Assembly (NCBI GenBank): GCA_020002185.1
Contig: CM034534.1
Span: 65,812,717 to 65,876,716, forward strand
Length of the DNA: 64,000 nt
Reading direction: 5' to 3'
Source of the DNA: Paraescarpia echinospica
Taxonomy: Eukaryota; Annelida; Polychaeta; Sabellida; Siboglinidae
Notes under the pieces: generated by a model
What the model saw: only the letters and a program-made list of their open reading frames with translations
Told to the model about the DNA's origin: nothing
Database searches by the model: none
Position numbers and translations under genes: made by a program
Shown: positions 38,890-51,500 of the stretch, piece after piece
How the letters are laid out: each line of letters begins with the position of its first letter
How positions within the stretch are numbered: the first letter of the stretch is position 1

Positions 38890-41052
38890 TTACGTCTTAA
38901 CGTTTGATTTAAAATCAGTGTTTGTCATTGTTGTTGCAGTCAACTTTTGCGGCAGCAAGTTACATAGTGTTGGGGCTGCCACGCAAAACGATCTGTCACC
39001 CCAGCGACGCGCTGCACGTGGTACACATAAATGATTGTGTTCACTGGAGCGCAACAGTCGAGTAGGCTGACGTCTGTTCAAACATTTGGTGATATACTGT
39101 GGTGCACAGCCAGTCAGTGCTCGGTGCGTGAGTAGAAGTAACTTATACTCTACTCTAACTGCTATTGGCAGCCAGTGCAGCTTCATCAATAGAGGTGTGA
39201 CATGACAGAACTTCCTGGCGCCGTCGACAAGGCGGGTCGTCCAGTTCTGTACTCTCTGCAGCCGTTCTAGTTGTTTCACAGGAAGTCGGTGGAGTAATGC
39301 ATTGCCAACGTCAAGTCTGCTGGTAACAAACGCATATATGACTTGTTCTGTCGCTGCAGGTGTTAGATAACGTCTTATTCTTGCAACATTTCGGAGACGT
39401 AAAATTGCAGATCTACAGACAGCAGTCACATGCGTCTCCATCTTCATCTCGGCATCGAACTGTTCATCAAGATTCCGTACGTTCTGAGTTACGGTGACTA
39501 AACAGTCTCCAATGCATAGTGTGCGCAGCTCAATTTTTTGGAGTTGTTGCGCAGAGCCGACCACGATGACTTCTGTCTTTGAGGCATTCAACTTTAAAAT
39601 GTTTGTTATCATCCACGTCCTGATCTCCGCTACACATTCTTCAATCCGGACGACAGCCGCAGCAATGTCCTCTTGGTTGGGTTTCACTGGAATATAGATT
39701 TGAGTATCATCTGCACAAAAATGACACATCAAATTGTGCTTGCGAATAATCCTAGCAACTGGTGCTACATAGATGGAGAACAGTTGAGGACCCAGCATGG
39801 AGCCTTGTTGTACCCCGTATAACAAAGGACGAGCAGGCGATGTAGCACCATGAATGTGGACAGACTGGACTCTGTCTCTCAGGTATGACTTAAACCATTC
39901 CAGTGCATCTTGGATCACTCCGATATCATGTGAGAGTCTATGCAACAACACTTCATGGTCGACGGTGTCAAACGCAGCCGATAAATCAAGGAGAACCATG
40001 ATGACAACATTCGGATTGTCTATTGCGTGCAGGATGTGATTCTGCACACAGACAAGGGCCGTCTTAACGCTGTGATTCGGCTTGTACGCTGACTGATAGG
40101 GCTCACAGAGATTGTGCTCTGACATGTGAGCTGACAATCTCGCAGCAACGACACGTTCTATTGTCTTCGATAGATAGGGTAGATGTGACACGGGTCGGTA
40201 GTTATTCAAGACAGTTTTGTCTAGACTCGGTTTCTTGAGTACTGGCCTGAAGTGCGCTTCCTTCAAGTGCGAAGGCAGTACTCCCGTTCTCAGAGACAGG
40301 CTAACAATTGTCAGGAGCACAGGTACAACATCGTGCGCACAGTCTCTATGAAGCCATGTCGGAATGGGATCAAGTTCACAAGATTTCACTGACGATGACT
40401 TCAACAACATTCGAATTTCAACCTCAGTGGCTGGCTCAAATGCAGTCAGCAGACACGTCTGCGGTGCATCCTCAGCAGAGGAATTTACATTGATGACATT
40501 CTGATTCAATTCAGACCGAATTTTCGAGATCTTTTCCGAGAAGAAATCCGAGAACCGCATTGCCAGTGTGTCAGAAGAGTCACATGGCGGTAGTGGTGTG
40601 TCATTATCAGTGTGTAGGAGCTCGGCAACAATCTTGAACAGCTGCTTCTGGTCACCAGATACATCAGCAATTTGATTCGTGTGGTATTCAAGTTTTGCAC
40701 AGGGAACAGACGAAGTGACGAGCTGGCGCTGGAGGCAGTAGGCAAGCCTGTCAGACTCCAGTCCAGATTTTCTCCATGTTCTTTCCAGTTGTCGTCTAAC
40801 ACATTTTTGTGATCGTATGCCATCATTATACTACGGCGTGTGTGGACGTACAGTCACTGTGCGGTTCTTTAACGGTGCTTGCTTGTCAATGATAGCCGCA
40901 ATGGTTTCATTGTACATGTCAAAAGCATGGTTCATGTCATCAGACAGATGAATTGACAGTAGCAACGAACGGATTTCATCACATATCGTAGTGGTATTGA
41001 TCTGTCGATAATTTCGACTCGTCGTCGTTACCCGGACGTTTGGTGATTTCAC
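38890..41052 (-). mobile_element. 5'-truncated L2/CR1-like LINE, ORF2 with RT
   Basis: A 556-codon minus-strand frame (40560-38890) contains the RT domain: LNNYRPVSHLPYLSKTIERV, YQSAYKPNHSVKTALV, VLLDLSAAFDTVDHEVLLHR, GVQQGSMLGP, HFCADDTQIYIP, then thumb and C-terminal LHWLPIAVRVEYKLLLL and AAPTLCNLLPQKL. Upstream, in other frames, come a linker (40826-40506) and AIIDKQAPLKNRTVTVRPHT (41052-40831), which normally joins the endonuclease to the RT. The endonuclease is missing. Two substitutions hit conserved motifs: the first position of (Y/F)ADD is Cys, and GVPQGS is GVQQGS. With at least two frameshifts it is inactive. Close kin of the fossils at 9360 and 49117. Confidence 0.88.
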
Positions 41053-41646
41053 GAGTTGCAGTGTGAAAATAAATTGCCGAGTGGTCTGACATTTATATTG
41101 TTATTGTATGAACTAAAAACAGTAACACAACTCTCTGGCTCTGTTGTGTTGTCTACATGATATAAATAATAAACATGTATTATGTGGATACTTGCTAACA
41201 AAAAATGTATTCAGTTACATGCTGGTGCATAGTCAGGGCATGGCATGGAGACATACATTCATGTGTAGCTGTCGTTGATCCTTACAGAGATTAATTGCCC
41301 CTTCTGTGTGTGTGTTGAATTTAATTGACTCTGAAGAAGTACTAACATATATTAGTCTCCTTTAAATCACTGGTTACAAGAGTATACTAGGGAAACGTTT
41401 TATAACTTTATTACCGAGACTGACCCGTCTACTCTGACTCTCTGACAGTGTAGGCAGTGTAATTACCAACCCTATCCACCAATGAATTGTCCTAGTCATG
41501 ATGGCCGCTAATGGGGGTCGGTTGCCTCAATAAAACTGGTTGGCCAGCTATCCAGTTATAAATACAGATCAGTGCCTCTATTCGGTTGAAAGTACTCGTA
41601 TTTACGATATCTATCGCTGGGTTTCTGGGTTTCATTTGGAATGTGG
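41053..41646. other. Non-coding; copy B of the duplication starts near its end
   Basis: No gene. Similarity with 2460-2576 begins at about 41580. Confidence 0.45.
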
Positions 41647-41708
41647 GCATTGGTGGTTCAGTGGTAGAATGCTCGCCTGCCACGCGGGTTCGATTCCCGG
41701 CCAATGCA
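41647..41708 (+). pseudogene. tRNA-Gly pseudogene (9-base deletion)
   Basis: Identical to the intact tRNA at 2577 except that CGGCCCGGG between the anticodon stem and T-arm is gone, 62 instead of 71 bases. The deletion lies between GCGGG-type short repeats, consistent with slippage. The positional counterpart of 2577-2647. Confidence 0.9.
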
Positions 41709-41944
41709 ACTATTTTTGATTTATCATCCATTGGCATAGCAAATGTAGATGGGCTCAATAGTACGTATCTTCTTCTGGATGACACGGACAAGATGGAGTA
41801 TATGACGTTGTGCCAAATTTCGAAAATGTTGACGTTAGTTTTCTCGGAGAGGAACCGACACATAACCACTACATGGTTTCCGTTTTTTTTTCTGGCTATG
41901 ACAAAACTGAAGTATATCTATGTGGTTAGTGCGCCATTATTTTG

Positions 41945-42245
41945 GAGCGCAGTGGCACACTGACACGAACATCGGACTCTCAATCGAGAGAATCCGGGTT
42001 CGAATCCTATGTTGCCGTGTCGAACCTTGGACAAGTTCGTTCACTCTACGTTGCTTCAGTTCACTCGGCTGTATGAATGAGTACCTGGCCACAGACAGTG
42101 GTGGATATTTGTGTACGAATAGTATCCGCGCATAGATGGTGTTTTATTAAATAGGTCTGCCAAGGAGTAAAGTGTAAAGCGCTTTGAACAGTACAAAGGA
42201 CTGGATACTGCGCTATGTAAGAACTTACCTTTATCTTCTATTATT
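41945..42245 (+). mobile_element. tRNA-derived SINE
   Basis: The head has AGCGCAGTGGCACACTGACAC and ATCGGACTCTCAATCGAGAG, then GGGTTCGAATCC, a perfect B box. The body ends AAAGCGCTTTGAACAG and CTGCGCTATGTAAGAACTTA with an ATTATTA tail, the common LINE-like SINE 3' end. In copy A only the last ~40 bases (GCTGCGCTATGTAAGAACTT at 2878) remain, so copy A lost the head by deletion. Confidence 0.65.
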
Positions 42246-42266
42246 AGCGTGATTTAAAATAAAAGT

Positions 42267-42335
42267 TGCACTGGCCGGAAATCGAACCGGGCCGCCCCGT
42301 GGCAGGCGAGCATTCTACCACTGAACCACCAATGC
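42267..42335 (-). pseudogene. tRNA-Gly pseudogene, nearly full length
   Basis: Minus strand, 69 bases. One base is missing in the anticodon stem (CACGGGGCGG for CACGCGGGCGG), one in the T stem, and the acceptor has a G-T change. Counterpart of 2939-3000 but less deleted. Confidence 0.85.
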
Positions 42336-42544
42336 ATACATTTGTTGCGCACTGTCGTGTTGTATGCCCATAGGTGTACATATTCAATTTCAAATGTTTT
42401 CGTATTAACTTGTAAGGCTGTCTAACGAGGAAACGTATGTGGTCTATATCACAGTGAAATTGGCTTGTACGCCAGACATCTGTCTGGTCTTAGTGGAAAT
42501 AATAGTTTTGGGTGAGACAACATTTTGTCATATTTGTCGTGTAT

Positions 42545-42978
42545 TAATGTTATACATACATACATACACACATACACACATACACACATACACACATACA
42601 CTCATCCACACATACACACGCGCACACGCGCACACGCGCACACGCGCACACGCGCACACGCGCACACGCGCACACATACGCACATACGCATACATACATA
42701 CATATATACATACATACATACATACATACATACATACATACATACATACATACATACATACATACATACATACATACATACATACGCACATAGATATACG
42801 TACACACAGACACACACAGACACACACAGACACACACAGACACACACAGACACACACAGACACACACAGACACACACAGACACACTCAGACACACACAGA
42901 CACACACAGACACACACAGACACACACAGACACACACAGACAATCACAGACACACACAGACACACACAGACACACACA

Positions 42979-43061
<83 letters not shown>

Positions 43062-43163
43062 ACACAGACACACACAGACACACACAGACACACACAGACA
43101 CACACAGACACACAGACACACAGACACACAGACACACAGACACCCACACACGCGCGCGCGCGA
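42545..43163 (+). repeat. Composite microsatellite: CATA, CACACG, CAGACACA, CA and CG runs
   Basis: CACATA (42560-42620), CGCACA (42620-42680), CATA (42690-42785), CAGACACA octamers (42806-42985), pure CA (42985-43056), more CAGACACA, then GCGCGCGCGCG at 43151-43162. All ORFs over it (His-Thr, Cys-Val) are artefacts. It joins copy-A-equivalent position 7614 directly. Confidence 0.97.
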
Positions 43164-43620
43164 CATTGTAAAGAAATCGTATAGCCGATGAATCTAGTGA
43201 ATGAACCTGCATATTTGATTTATCGGCTGAATTGAAAATACGCAAACTTACAAACGAAACGTTTATATTGTGGCTGTATCGGTGATCCTCGAGAAGAGAG
43301 TCCGTCGAGGGTCAATTTTGTGAAGCAATCACATAACCAAGATTACTTCTCTGTCGCAATCATACATCTGTTTTGATGTCACGCAAAAAGCTCCGACACA
43401 AACACAAATTATTTTGAAAACACTGCAGGTGCATCACGTAAACAATAGCAACACAACAACGGTGACGCTGTATGGTTATTGGATGCCCGACTCGAGGGAC
43501 TGACAGCATCGTGGGGCAATCATTTAACAAGATTTAACAAGATTGCCATCCAGAAAATTACTCTGGATGGCAGGTGGACAAGGAAGCCTTTTGGCTTATC
43601 GAGAGTCCAATACTTTTTAT

Positions 43621-46500
43621 CTACATGTATCCCGCCTTTTTAAGGTGTGTGTCGATTTTATTTTTAAACATATTCACGCTACTAGCACCAACACAATCAG
43701 GAGATAATCTGTTCCATTCATTTACAGTCCTTTGTGAGAATGAGAACTTTCTTATATCTAATCTACACTGCTCCTTTACTAATGTAGCTTCATGTCCTCT
43801 GGTCCTTCTATTTTTCTTAACTGAGAAAAAAATGTTTCTATCAATATTTTCATAACCATTCAATATTTTAAACACTTCTATGTGATCTCCTCTCAATCTC
43901 CTGGTCTCTAGTGTTGTTAAACCACATTCTTTTAGGCGTATTTCGTAACTAAGATCCCCCAGATTTGGTATCATTTTAGTCGCTCTCCTCTGTACTCTTT
44001 CTAGCATATCTATGTCCTTCTTGCGATATGGCCTCCATGCTTGTATACAATATTCTAAATGAGGCCTCACTATTGTTTTGTACAGCGGTACTATTAATTC
44101 TTTTTTCTTATACGCTATATTTCGCCTAATTAATCCAAGGATTTGATTTCCTTTGACGCTGCAATTCCGCACTGCTCTGAAACCTTCATATCAGCACTAA
44201 TGGTTAACCCCAAGTCCTTTTCTTTTACAGTAGTACTTAGAACAGTACCCCCCATTTTATATTTTACCTCTTCATTCCCATGAACTGTGTGGAGGCATTT
44301 ACATTTCCCAAAATTGAACAGCATTTGCCACTTTTCAGACCATTTGATCAACCTATCAAGATCATCTTGTAAATGCTGTCTGTCTCCATCACTTTTAATC
44401 CTTCTAAACACTTTGTATCATCCGCAAATTTTAACACCTTGCTTGTTATATCATCGTCCAAATCGTTGATATATATTAAGAATAATATAGGTCCTAGTAC
44501 TGATCCCTGTGGTACCCCACTCAATACCGATTTCCAGTTTGAAGCCTCCCCATCAACTACTACACGTTGTCTTCTGTCATTCAGCCATTTTTCTATCCAG
44601 TTTATTATACCATTTCCTATGCCATGGGCCTTTAGCTTAAGGAGTAATCTTTGATGTGGTACTTTGTCGAAAGCTTTTTGAAAATCTAAATATATGATAT
44701 CTACTGGTGATCCCTCATCTACCCACCTAGTGATGTCTTCCAAAAAACATAACATATTTGTTAAGCATGACCTCGCTTTTAAAAACCCATGTTGAGATGG
44801 GTTTATCAAGTTATGTTTAACAAGAAAATCCACCATGTGATCTTTAATTAGTCTTTCTAATAATTTGCAAATCACTGATGTTAAACTCACTGGTCTATAG
44901 TTCTCTGACTTGTTTCTCGAACCTTTTTTAAATAACGGTATAATGTTTGCCTCTTTCCATTCTAAAGGAACCACTCCCTCTTCTAATGACAAATTGAAAA
45001 CTGTTGCAAGCGGTACGCTAATTTGTTCTACAATTTCCAATAGTAGTTTGGGCGGAATCCCGTCCACTCCAGGTGATTTATTATCCTTCATAGCCCTTAT
45101 TTTCTTAGCTACCATTTCCGAGGTTACAACTAACTGTCCTAAATAGTCTGAATCTGCCCCCTTGAACTTAGCCTCTGGTACTGGCAGTGAACTAATATCT
45201 TCCCTGGTAAACACTGAACTAAAATACTCATTCAGGTCTTCTGCCATTAAGAATCCCTCTGATATTGTATTTCCAGCACTATCTTCTAGAGGACCGACCT
45301 TATCCTGAACTTTCTGTTTGCTTCGAATATACGCATAAAAACTCTTACTGTCATGTTTTATATTACTAGCTAATTTTTTTTCATAGCTTCTCTTTGAATT
45401 TCTAATTTCAGCTGTAGCTTGATTAAGTGCTTCTTTATAAATGTTGTAGTCTTCATCATTTCCAGTACATCTATATGACTTCCACATCATTTGTTTATAC
45501 TTAATTTTTCTAATGGCTTCTTTCGATAAGTGTTTCTTTTTAGACCGTTTCCCTTGTTTTTTGAAAGGTACAAATTTATCGACTATGCACTTAATTTCAC
45601 TATTTAAGATATTCCAGCATTCGGTTGCTGTCTTATTCTTCAGTGTGTTATTCCAGTCTATCTTTGCTAAATATTTCCTCATGTCCTTATACCTTCCTTT
45701 GTGGAAATTTCTCCTATACTGCTTTTTACTATTCCTTTCTGATTTTACTTTGATGGTAAAATGTATCTGGTTGTGATCACTACTCCCCAGTGGCTCACAT
45801 ATCTTGACATTGTCAACTAATTCTTTCTGTGAGGACAAAACTAAGTCTAACACATTCTCTCCCCTGGTTGGTTCTAGCACATGTTGAGAAAGGAAACTAT
45901 CTTGTACTAAAACTAAAAACTTGTGGTCCTCACTCCCCATACTCTGTAGAGATTTCCATTGTATATGCCCATGGTTAAAGTCCCCCATAATAATACAGTT
46001 CCGTTTGCTTACTTCCCTTATAGCGTTTTGTATTTTTTCATTCTCTTCTATGCTTATGTTTGGACTTCGATAAACTAACCCAACTGTTAACGTTGAGTTT
46101 CCTGTAACTATGTTACACCAAACAGCTTCTTCGCAATCTGCTTCTCTTTCTAATTTTATTTCATAAGCCTGGATAGATTCTTTAATATATAAAATAACTC
46201 CACCTCCCTTTCTTCCTATTCTATCTTTCCTAAACATTACATATCCTGTTAGTCCCAATTCGGCATCTGATATATCAGTGGTGGCCCACGATTCGGTTAT
46301 ACCTATTATGTGAGGGTCAATATCTTCTACCATAATGTTTAGTTCACTTCTTTTGTTTACTATGCTCCTTGCATTTAAACAAATGCATTTATATCCTGAT
46401 TCAGAACAGTTTTCCAGGCTGTTCTTTGCCGATTTATTTCTGCTGTCTTTATCTATGCCTCCAGTTTCAGGCTTCTCTGTGAATCCCCCCTGCGAATCTA
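43621..46500 (-). pseudogene. CR1 ORF2: endonuclease plus reverse transcriptase
   Basis: The frame is open from the ORF1 stop: CICLNARSIVNKRSELNIM opens the APE endonuclease, followed by IIGITESW, GLVYRSP, IIMGDFNHGHIQW and GSSDHNQIHF, all catalytic. The RT has SENYRPVSLTSVICKLLERL, IIYLDFQKAFDKVPHQRLL, SGVPQGSVLGPILF and KFADDTK (intact FADD). Frame shifts near 44405, continuing WSEKWQMLFNFGKCK, and again near 44150, continuing GLIRRNIAYKKKELIVPLYK to FKNKIDTHLKKAGYM. Only two indels in about 2.9 kb, so it is a recent copy. Multiplies the element by target-primed reverse transcription. Confidence 0.92.
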
Positions 46501-47715
46501 GTTTAAATAGATGCAGCCTGTCCCACTGTCAACAGATTGCAGCAAGTTCTCTGAGAAAACTGCTGCCCCCTTTCCACTTAGATGTAGGCCATCTCTCATG
46601 TACATATCTTCCCTCCCAACAAAGTATCCCCATAAATCTACGAATCCCACCCCCTCTTCTTTACACATCTGCTCAACTAGTGCGTTGATCGCCATCCTCT
46701 TGCAGTTTCTATATGTCGGCCCCCTTCCTCCCATTACTGGCAAATTCCTGAGAGGATAATCTGTTCTACTCTTGTCTTCTTTAACTTCTTCACTAACTGT
46801 CTGTACTTCTGAACTATCCCAGTTGTTCCCTCCCTCTCTGCGTTATTTGTCCCTACATGTACTAGTATAGACCCTCCCTTGCCATGCCCCAGTACCTTCT
46901 CTACCCTTTCAGTTACATGTTCTATCCTAGCCCCCGGTAGACAAACAACGACGTCCTCCCCCTCGCTTAGAGTCTTATCTGTCTTTCTCATAATCGAATC
47001 GCCCATAAACACCCTCTCTTTCCTCATTGCCCCCTCAATCACTGCCTCAGTGTAGCTCTTTCTACGGTTTGCATCTGTCTGGTTGTAATCTTGTTCCCCT
47101 GTCTTCTGCTCTCCCGTCACAATCTCGTCCGTTCCATTCTTTCCTGACGCTGTTTCTCTTGTCACCTTTCTTCCTGTCATCGTCCCTCCCGACTTCTCTT
47201 CTGTCACATGTACTCTCACTTCCTTTCTTCCCGTCATCTTTCCTCCCATTGCATTTCCTTCTCTCCTCTCCCGTCTCTTTTTCCCTCCTACCTCTTTCTC
47301 TACGGTCACTTTCTCTCCTGCCACCTTCACACCTGTCACATTTCCTGCCGTCGATCCTCCACTTTCTTCCCCTCCGATCACCTTCCCTCCTCTCAGTCTC
47401 CTTTCCTCAGTCTTGTTGCCACTACTCTGCTCCTTCAGTTTCACAGTATTCCCAACTTTAGCCCTGTCGTCTCTCTCCATTCCATCTGTCTCCTTGCTGA
47501 TTCTCATCTCCATCCCCTTCACAATATCTACCAACCTAGCTACCTCTTTCTCCAGACATTTCACCTTCCAACACCCCACGCACTGAAAGGTGAATCCCTC
47601 TTCCTTGGTTTCTGTCCATGACTTCGTACAAATCGGGAGCTGTTTATCAATTAGTTTGGCTGCTGACCAGGCAAAGAAAGGACAGTGTGTGGTTTGATTA
47701 CACAAGGTGAGCTTC
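46498..47715 (-). pseudogene. CR1 ORF1: esterase-domain protein
   Basis: The N-terminal FQCVGCWKVKCLEKEVARLV suggests the end of a Cys-rich finger plus a coiled coil. A ~130-residue charged, repetitive linker (GGKVIGGEESGG..., TGRKEV...) follows. The C-terminal SGNH/GDSL hydrolase has RVFMGDSIMRKTD (Ser), ILVHVGTNNAE (Asn) and, after a -1/+1 shift near 46740, YMRDGLHLSGKG (Asp-His). All catalytic residues survive but are split by the frameshift. The stop at 46498-46500 falls inside the open frame of ORF2. Confidence 0.85.
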
Positions 47716-48007
47716 ACAGTTAGCGCGGTCACCCGCTTGTCTCTGTCGCGTGTGGACTTCAACGCGTCAACATGCTACGTCAATGGTTGACGTTACTCTG
47801 CCATGCCTACCCAGGCAACGTCAAGACGCAGCCACGCAGAAACTCAGCCACCCGTAACAGGTGATATTACTTTTAAAAGCGCATAGAACCAACGCATGCA
47901 TCGAGTGAGTCACTGACGCTAACAGGAACTGGAAGGGACAACGCCACAGAAGATTAGCACCTCTGTAGTGGTCCTTTAGTGGGGATTGCCGAACATTGTT
48001 TTTAATC
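47716..48007 (+). promoter_or_regulatory. Proximal upstream region of SQOR copy B
   Basis: About 290 bases collinear with 7690-7976 of copy A (GTTAGCGCGGTCA, CGTGTGGACTTCAAC, GGGACAACGCCACAGAAGAT). The more distal block shared by copies A and C is absent. CR1 occupies the next 4.2 kb. Confidence 0.55.
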
Positions 48008-48247
48008 ATGACCACTGTTATGATACGGTCTTCGAGCCTGCTACGATTGGGACGAAGAATTATACCCTCGTCCGACCAGCTTCGCCGGACCCTGCACGAC
48101 GCCGTTGAAGAAGTAGCTGGCTCCACGGGAAAGACGGAGAGTTACAAGCTTTTGATAGTTGGGGGCGGCACTGCAGGATCGACTGTGGCCAGCAAGTTTG
48201 CATCGAAACTCGGAAAGCGTCAAGTTGCTATCATTGAACCGAGTAAG
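48008..48247 (+). CDS. SQOR: SQOR copy B exon 1
   Basis: 80 codons. Differs from copy A in the transit peptide (RSSSLLRLGRRIIPSSD) and linker (EVAGSTGK); identical over ESYKLLIVGGGTAGSTVASK and on to EPSK. Donor GTAAGT. Confidence 0.94.
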
Positions 48248-51200
48248 GTAAGTGCAAAATGAATTGAAGTGTATATCTACGTGGGATATCAAAAGGGCGT
48301 CCGTTGTGCATTATACAATGCAATGAACGAAGTTATATAGCGCCAGAATCCTTCAGAATCCAAGCTTAGTAGCATGCCAAAACAAAAGGCAGCATCATGT
48401 TAGTTTGACAATATAAAACCGTCAGCAGCTGAAAGAATATGTTGATGAGGTAAGTTGAACCAGAAGGTAAATAAGGAAAGACTTCAGGTAATGTGAATTA
48501 TTGTTATACCGGCGTCATTAGCGTTTTGCCTAACTCAGAGCTGGGGTCAATTCCTTTCGATCAATTGCATTCTTTTGATTCAAATCCAATTCTTTTTTTT
48601 TCAATTCCATATTTCCAATTCCAATTCCATCTATAATCGTTCAATTCCAATTCATGCTCCAATTCCACATTACGACAAAAGTCAACCATGTACGATTAAT
48701 ATGCACACCACGTGTCATATTTGTATAACTATATGATTATTATATAATATACACATGCATATATGTTAGTAAGTCACATAGAAATGAGTAAGCTATACAA
48801 ATTCATTCAATGACATTTTATTCACGAAAACACTGACAGTTAGTTGATAATCTGTGAATGTTGTACACTGTTATAATGACGCATGTTAGGTGGCATGTAT
48901 TTTTACTGGCCAACCATTCTCACCCATTTGGCTATGGCTAGCCTGCCTTCTTTGTTTCTGTAACACCTGTTACACTAGGTCTAAAAGTCCTTTACAGCAT
49001 TGTGTGGACCAGTGCCATTGATCCCTGATTGTGTTATTCATCAGTCTCGTTGCTGTGGTCGGAGTCTGAGCGTCTTTTCATATGTGCGAATTTAATATAA
49101 CTTCCCAGTTCTGCAATTGATTCAAATTACCTTTGACGTAATTACTAAAGCCAGTCTTGATCAATGGGTCAACACAAAGAAACCACAAGGCACCGACAGG
49201 AATGAATTGGTTGAGGTTCAAATGACAAGGCTATTTGAAGACAGGCTATTTGAAGTCACACCGGTGATGACACAAATTATCAACTCTTCAATTAACTTGG
49301 GCGAGATTCCCCCTCTCTTAAAGCTGCGCAGATCCGACCCGTGTTGAAGAAGGCGAAATTGGACCCAACTGTGATGACTAACTATCGTCCTATATCAAAC
49401 TAAAGTTACCCCAGTCAGACACTGGAGCGAGTGGTAGCCAAACAACTCTCTTCATTCCTGACCCACAATAATCTTATGAATGAATACCAGTCAGCCTATC
49501 GTGAACACCACAGTGTAGAAACTTCAATAGTAAACGTTCACAATGATCTACTGCAGGCCATGAACTACGGCAAGATTACGCTTATTGCGTTACTCGACCT
49601 ATCCGCAGCTTTTGACACTGTCGACCATTCTATATACCGTCATTCCGCATGACCCGCTAATTCAGAATCTGCGGTTTTGCACTTGACTGGATCCAGACCT
49701 ACTTGAGTGACAGAACCTGCTGTTATCACCAGGAAGAATGGCCTCAACTATCATTGCTACGCTAACGACACACAAATATACCTTTCAGCCGATCCCACGC
49801 AGTAAAAAATAATGATGCCATACAGCAAATTGAAGCTTGCCTTGACGAGCTACGTCAATGGATGTCGCAGAACTGCCTGATTCTGAATGATGGAAAGATA
49901 GAATTCATTGTCGGCGGATCCAAACAACAGAGATCAAAGGTCTACTATTTATTAATACAATTGTATTGTATTTATTATATTACTTATACTACCATAACAG
50001 TTATTATGTATACTAGATATAGATTTCTAGATCCGTTGTATTAATAGTCTACATTACATTGATAACGATAATTCTTTTGCTTTTACTATGTATAATTAAT
50101 GATACTCATTTAATTTTTTTTAGAACGTGGCTCTTATTATATTTTAGAATAGTACTTTTACAATTAATAAAATTACTACTTTAAAATAATCAATGGTCAT
50201 ATACTGTGCAAGCGCCATTAGCGCCTATACGGCGGATATTGGCGCCTTATAAGATATCATTATTAAGAAGATTTTGTTTCCAGATACTCAATTTCTTTTC
50301 ATTCAAATGTATAAGTTGACAACACAGCAAGGTAATCAATTATTGGCCTCATAAAAAAATCAGATGCTCAATTCCTTTTCATTCAATTCCAATTACCGCT
50401 CCAATTCCTATCATTCAAAATCTTTCGGGCGACATCTCTGCCGTTGTCATTATCTGATGAGTCGCCATTCAAATAACGTATTCGCGCGACGTGTGAAGGC
50501 GTTGACACAATAAACGTAGTTAATGGTGTTTATTATTTAAACATTAAGCCACACCAACATACTCTAAACGTGTATTCGTTTTTACCGTGAAACCCTAAAC
50601 ATATCTACCTACCACAGTGTGTGTCTTATTCTGGTCTAGGACGTTTGTTCAGTTTGTTTTGTCAATAAAATTAAAGCACACTTTTCATTTGGTTTCGCCC
50701 ATCGCCAATCAGGTTAGTTGATCTTTACGTATGTAGTGTGTTAATAGCTTCAACAATGCGCAGTTGGTACATATAAAAGATTGTATACCTTTGGTAATAC
50801 CATCGAAAAATTTACTGTGTAGTTACGAACGTGTAACCTATTATTGAACACTATGGCCCATTCGCGCCCAATTTTGACCGGATGTAAGTTCTTCGGATTA
50901 TTTCACCCGTTACTTAAAAATCACTGCCACTGTGATTGGGATTGGGAGATAGTGGCCGAAGCTCGCACTGCTTGGCGTCAGACAGTATACAGAGGCATTG
51001 AACGGGCCTACGGAAAGAGACACCAGCATGCGGCTGAGAAGAGGATGCGGCGCAAACAACAAGCTGCACCACCACTGTCATCCTGTTTCGTCTGCTCGGG
51101 CTGCGGCAGGGACTGTCACTCCCAAGTCGGACTGCACAGCCTTGGCGGACGCTGTCAAATTTCCAGAAACTGACAACAGGGCGCATCAGCATCGTATTTC

Positions 51201-51260
51201 GAGTCTATGCTCTGCCTACTGCTATTGCTATTACTACTACAACAACTACTACTACTACTT

Positions 51261-51296
<36 letters not shown>

Positions 51297-51467
51297 ATAC
51301 GAACAATTTATTGCGAAGTTACGAAAGTTTAAACTGTTATTGAACACTATGGCCCATTCGCGCCCAATTTTGACCGGATCCAAGTTCTTCGGATTATTTC
51401 ACCGACACTAAAAATCACTGCCACTGTGAGTGGGATTGGGAGACAGTGGCCGTTATCTATGCTCTGC

Positions 51468-51500
<33 letters not shown>

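Larger units (their letters stand above)
43525..47715 (-). mobile_element. CR1 non-LTR retrotransposon, nearly full length, inserted upstream of SQOR copy B
   Basis: Order on the minus strand: ORF1 (zinc-finger remnant, basic Lys/Glu-rich linker, SGNH esterase), then ORF2 (APE endonuclease, RT, C-terminal domain), a 3' UTR with a stem-loop (GCCATCCAGA...TCTGGATGGC at 43546-43572) and the tail repeat (AATCTTGTTA)n. This is textbook CR1. The copy has one frameshift in ORF1 and two in ORF2. The 5' end abuts unique DNA at about 47715 (the frame runs on into SQOR flank, which is not part of the element), and ORF1 looks N-terminally short. Clear target-site duplication not found. Two other 3' ends of the family lie at 23515 and 26960. 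Confidence 0.92.

Noticed and set aside
42439..43245. His-Thr-rich and Cys-Val-rich ORFs up to 250 codons
   Set aside because: Translations of CATA, CAGACACA and CA microsatellites.
50454..50490. Second hammerhead-like core CTGATGAGTCGC...GCGCGAC
   Set aside because: Stem II could form, but GTGT follows instead of the essential GAAA, so the core is incomplete.
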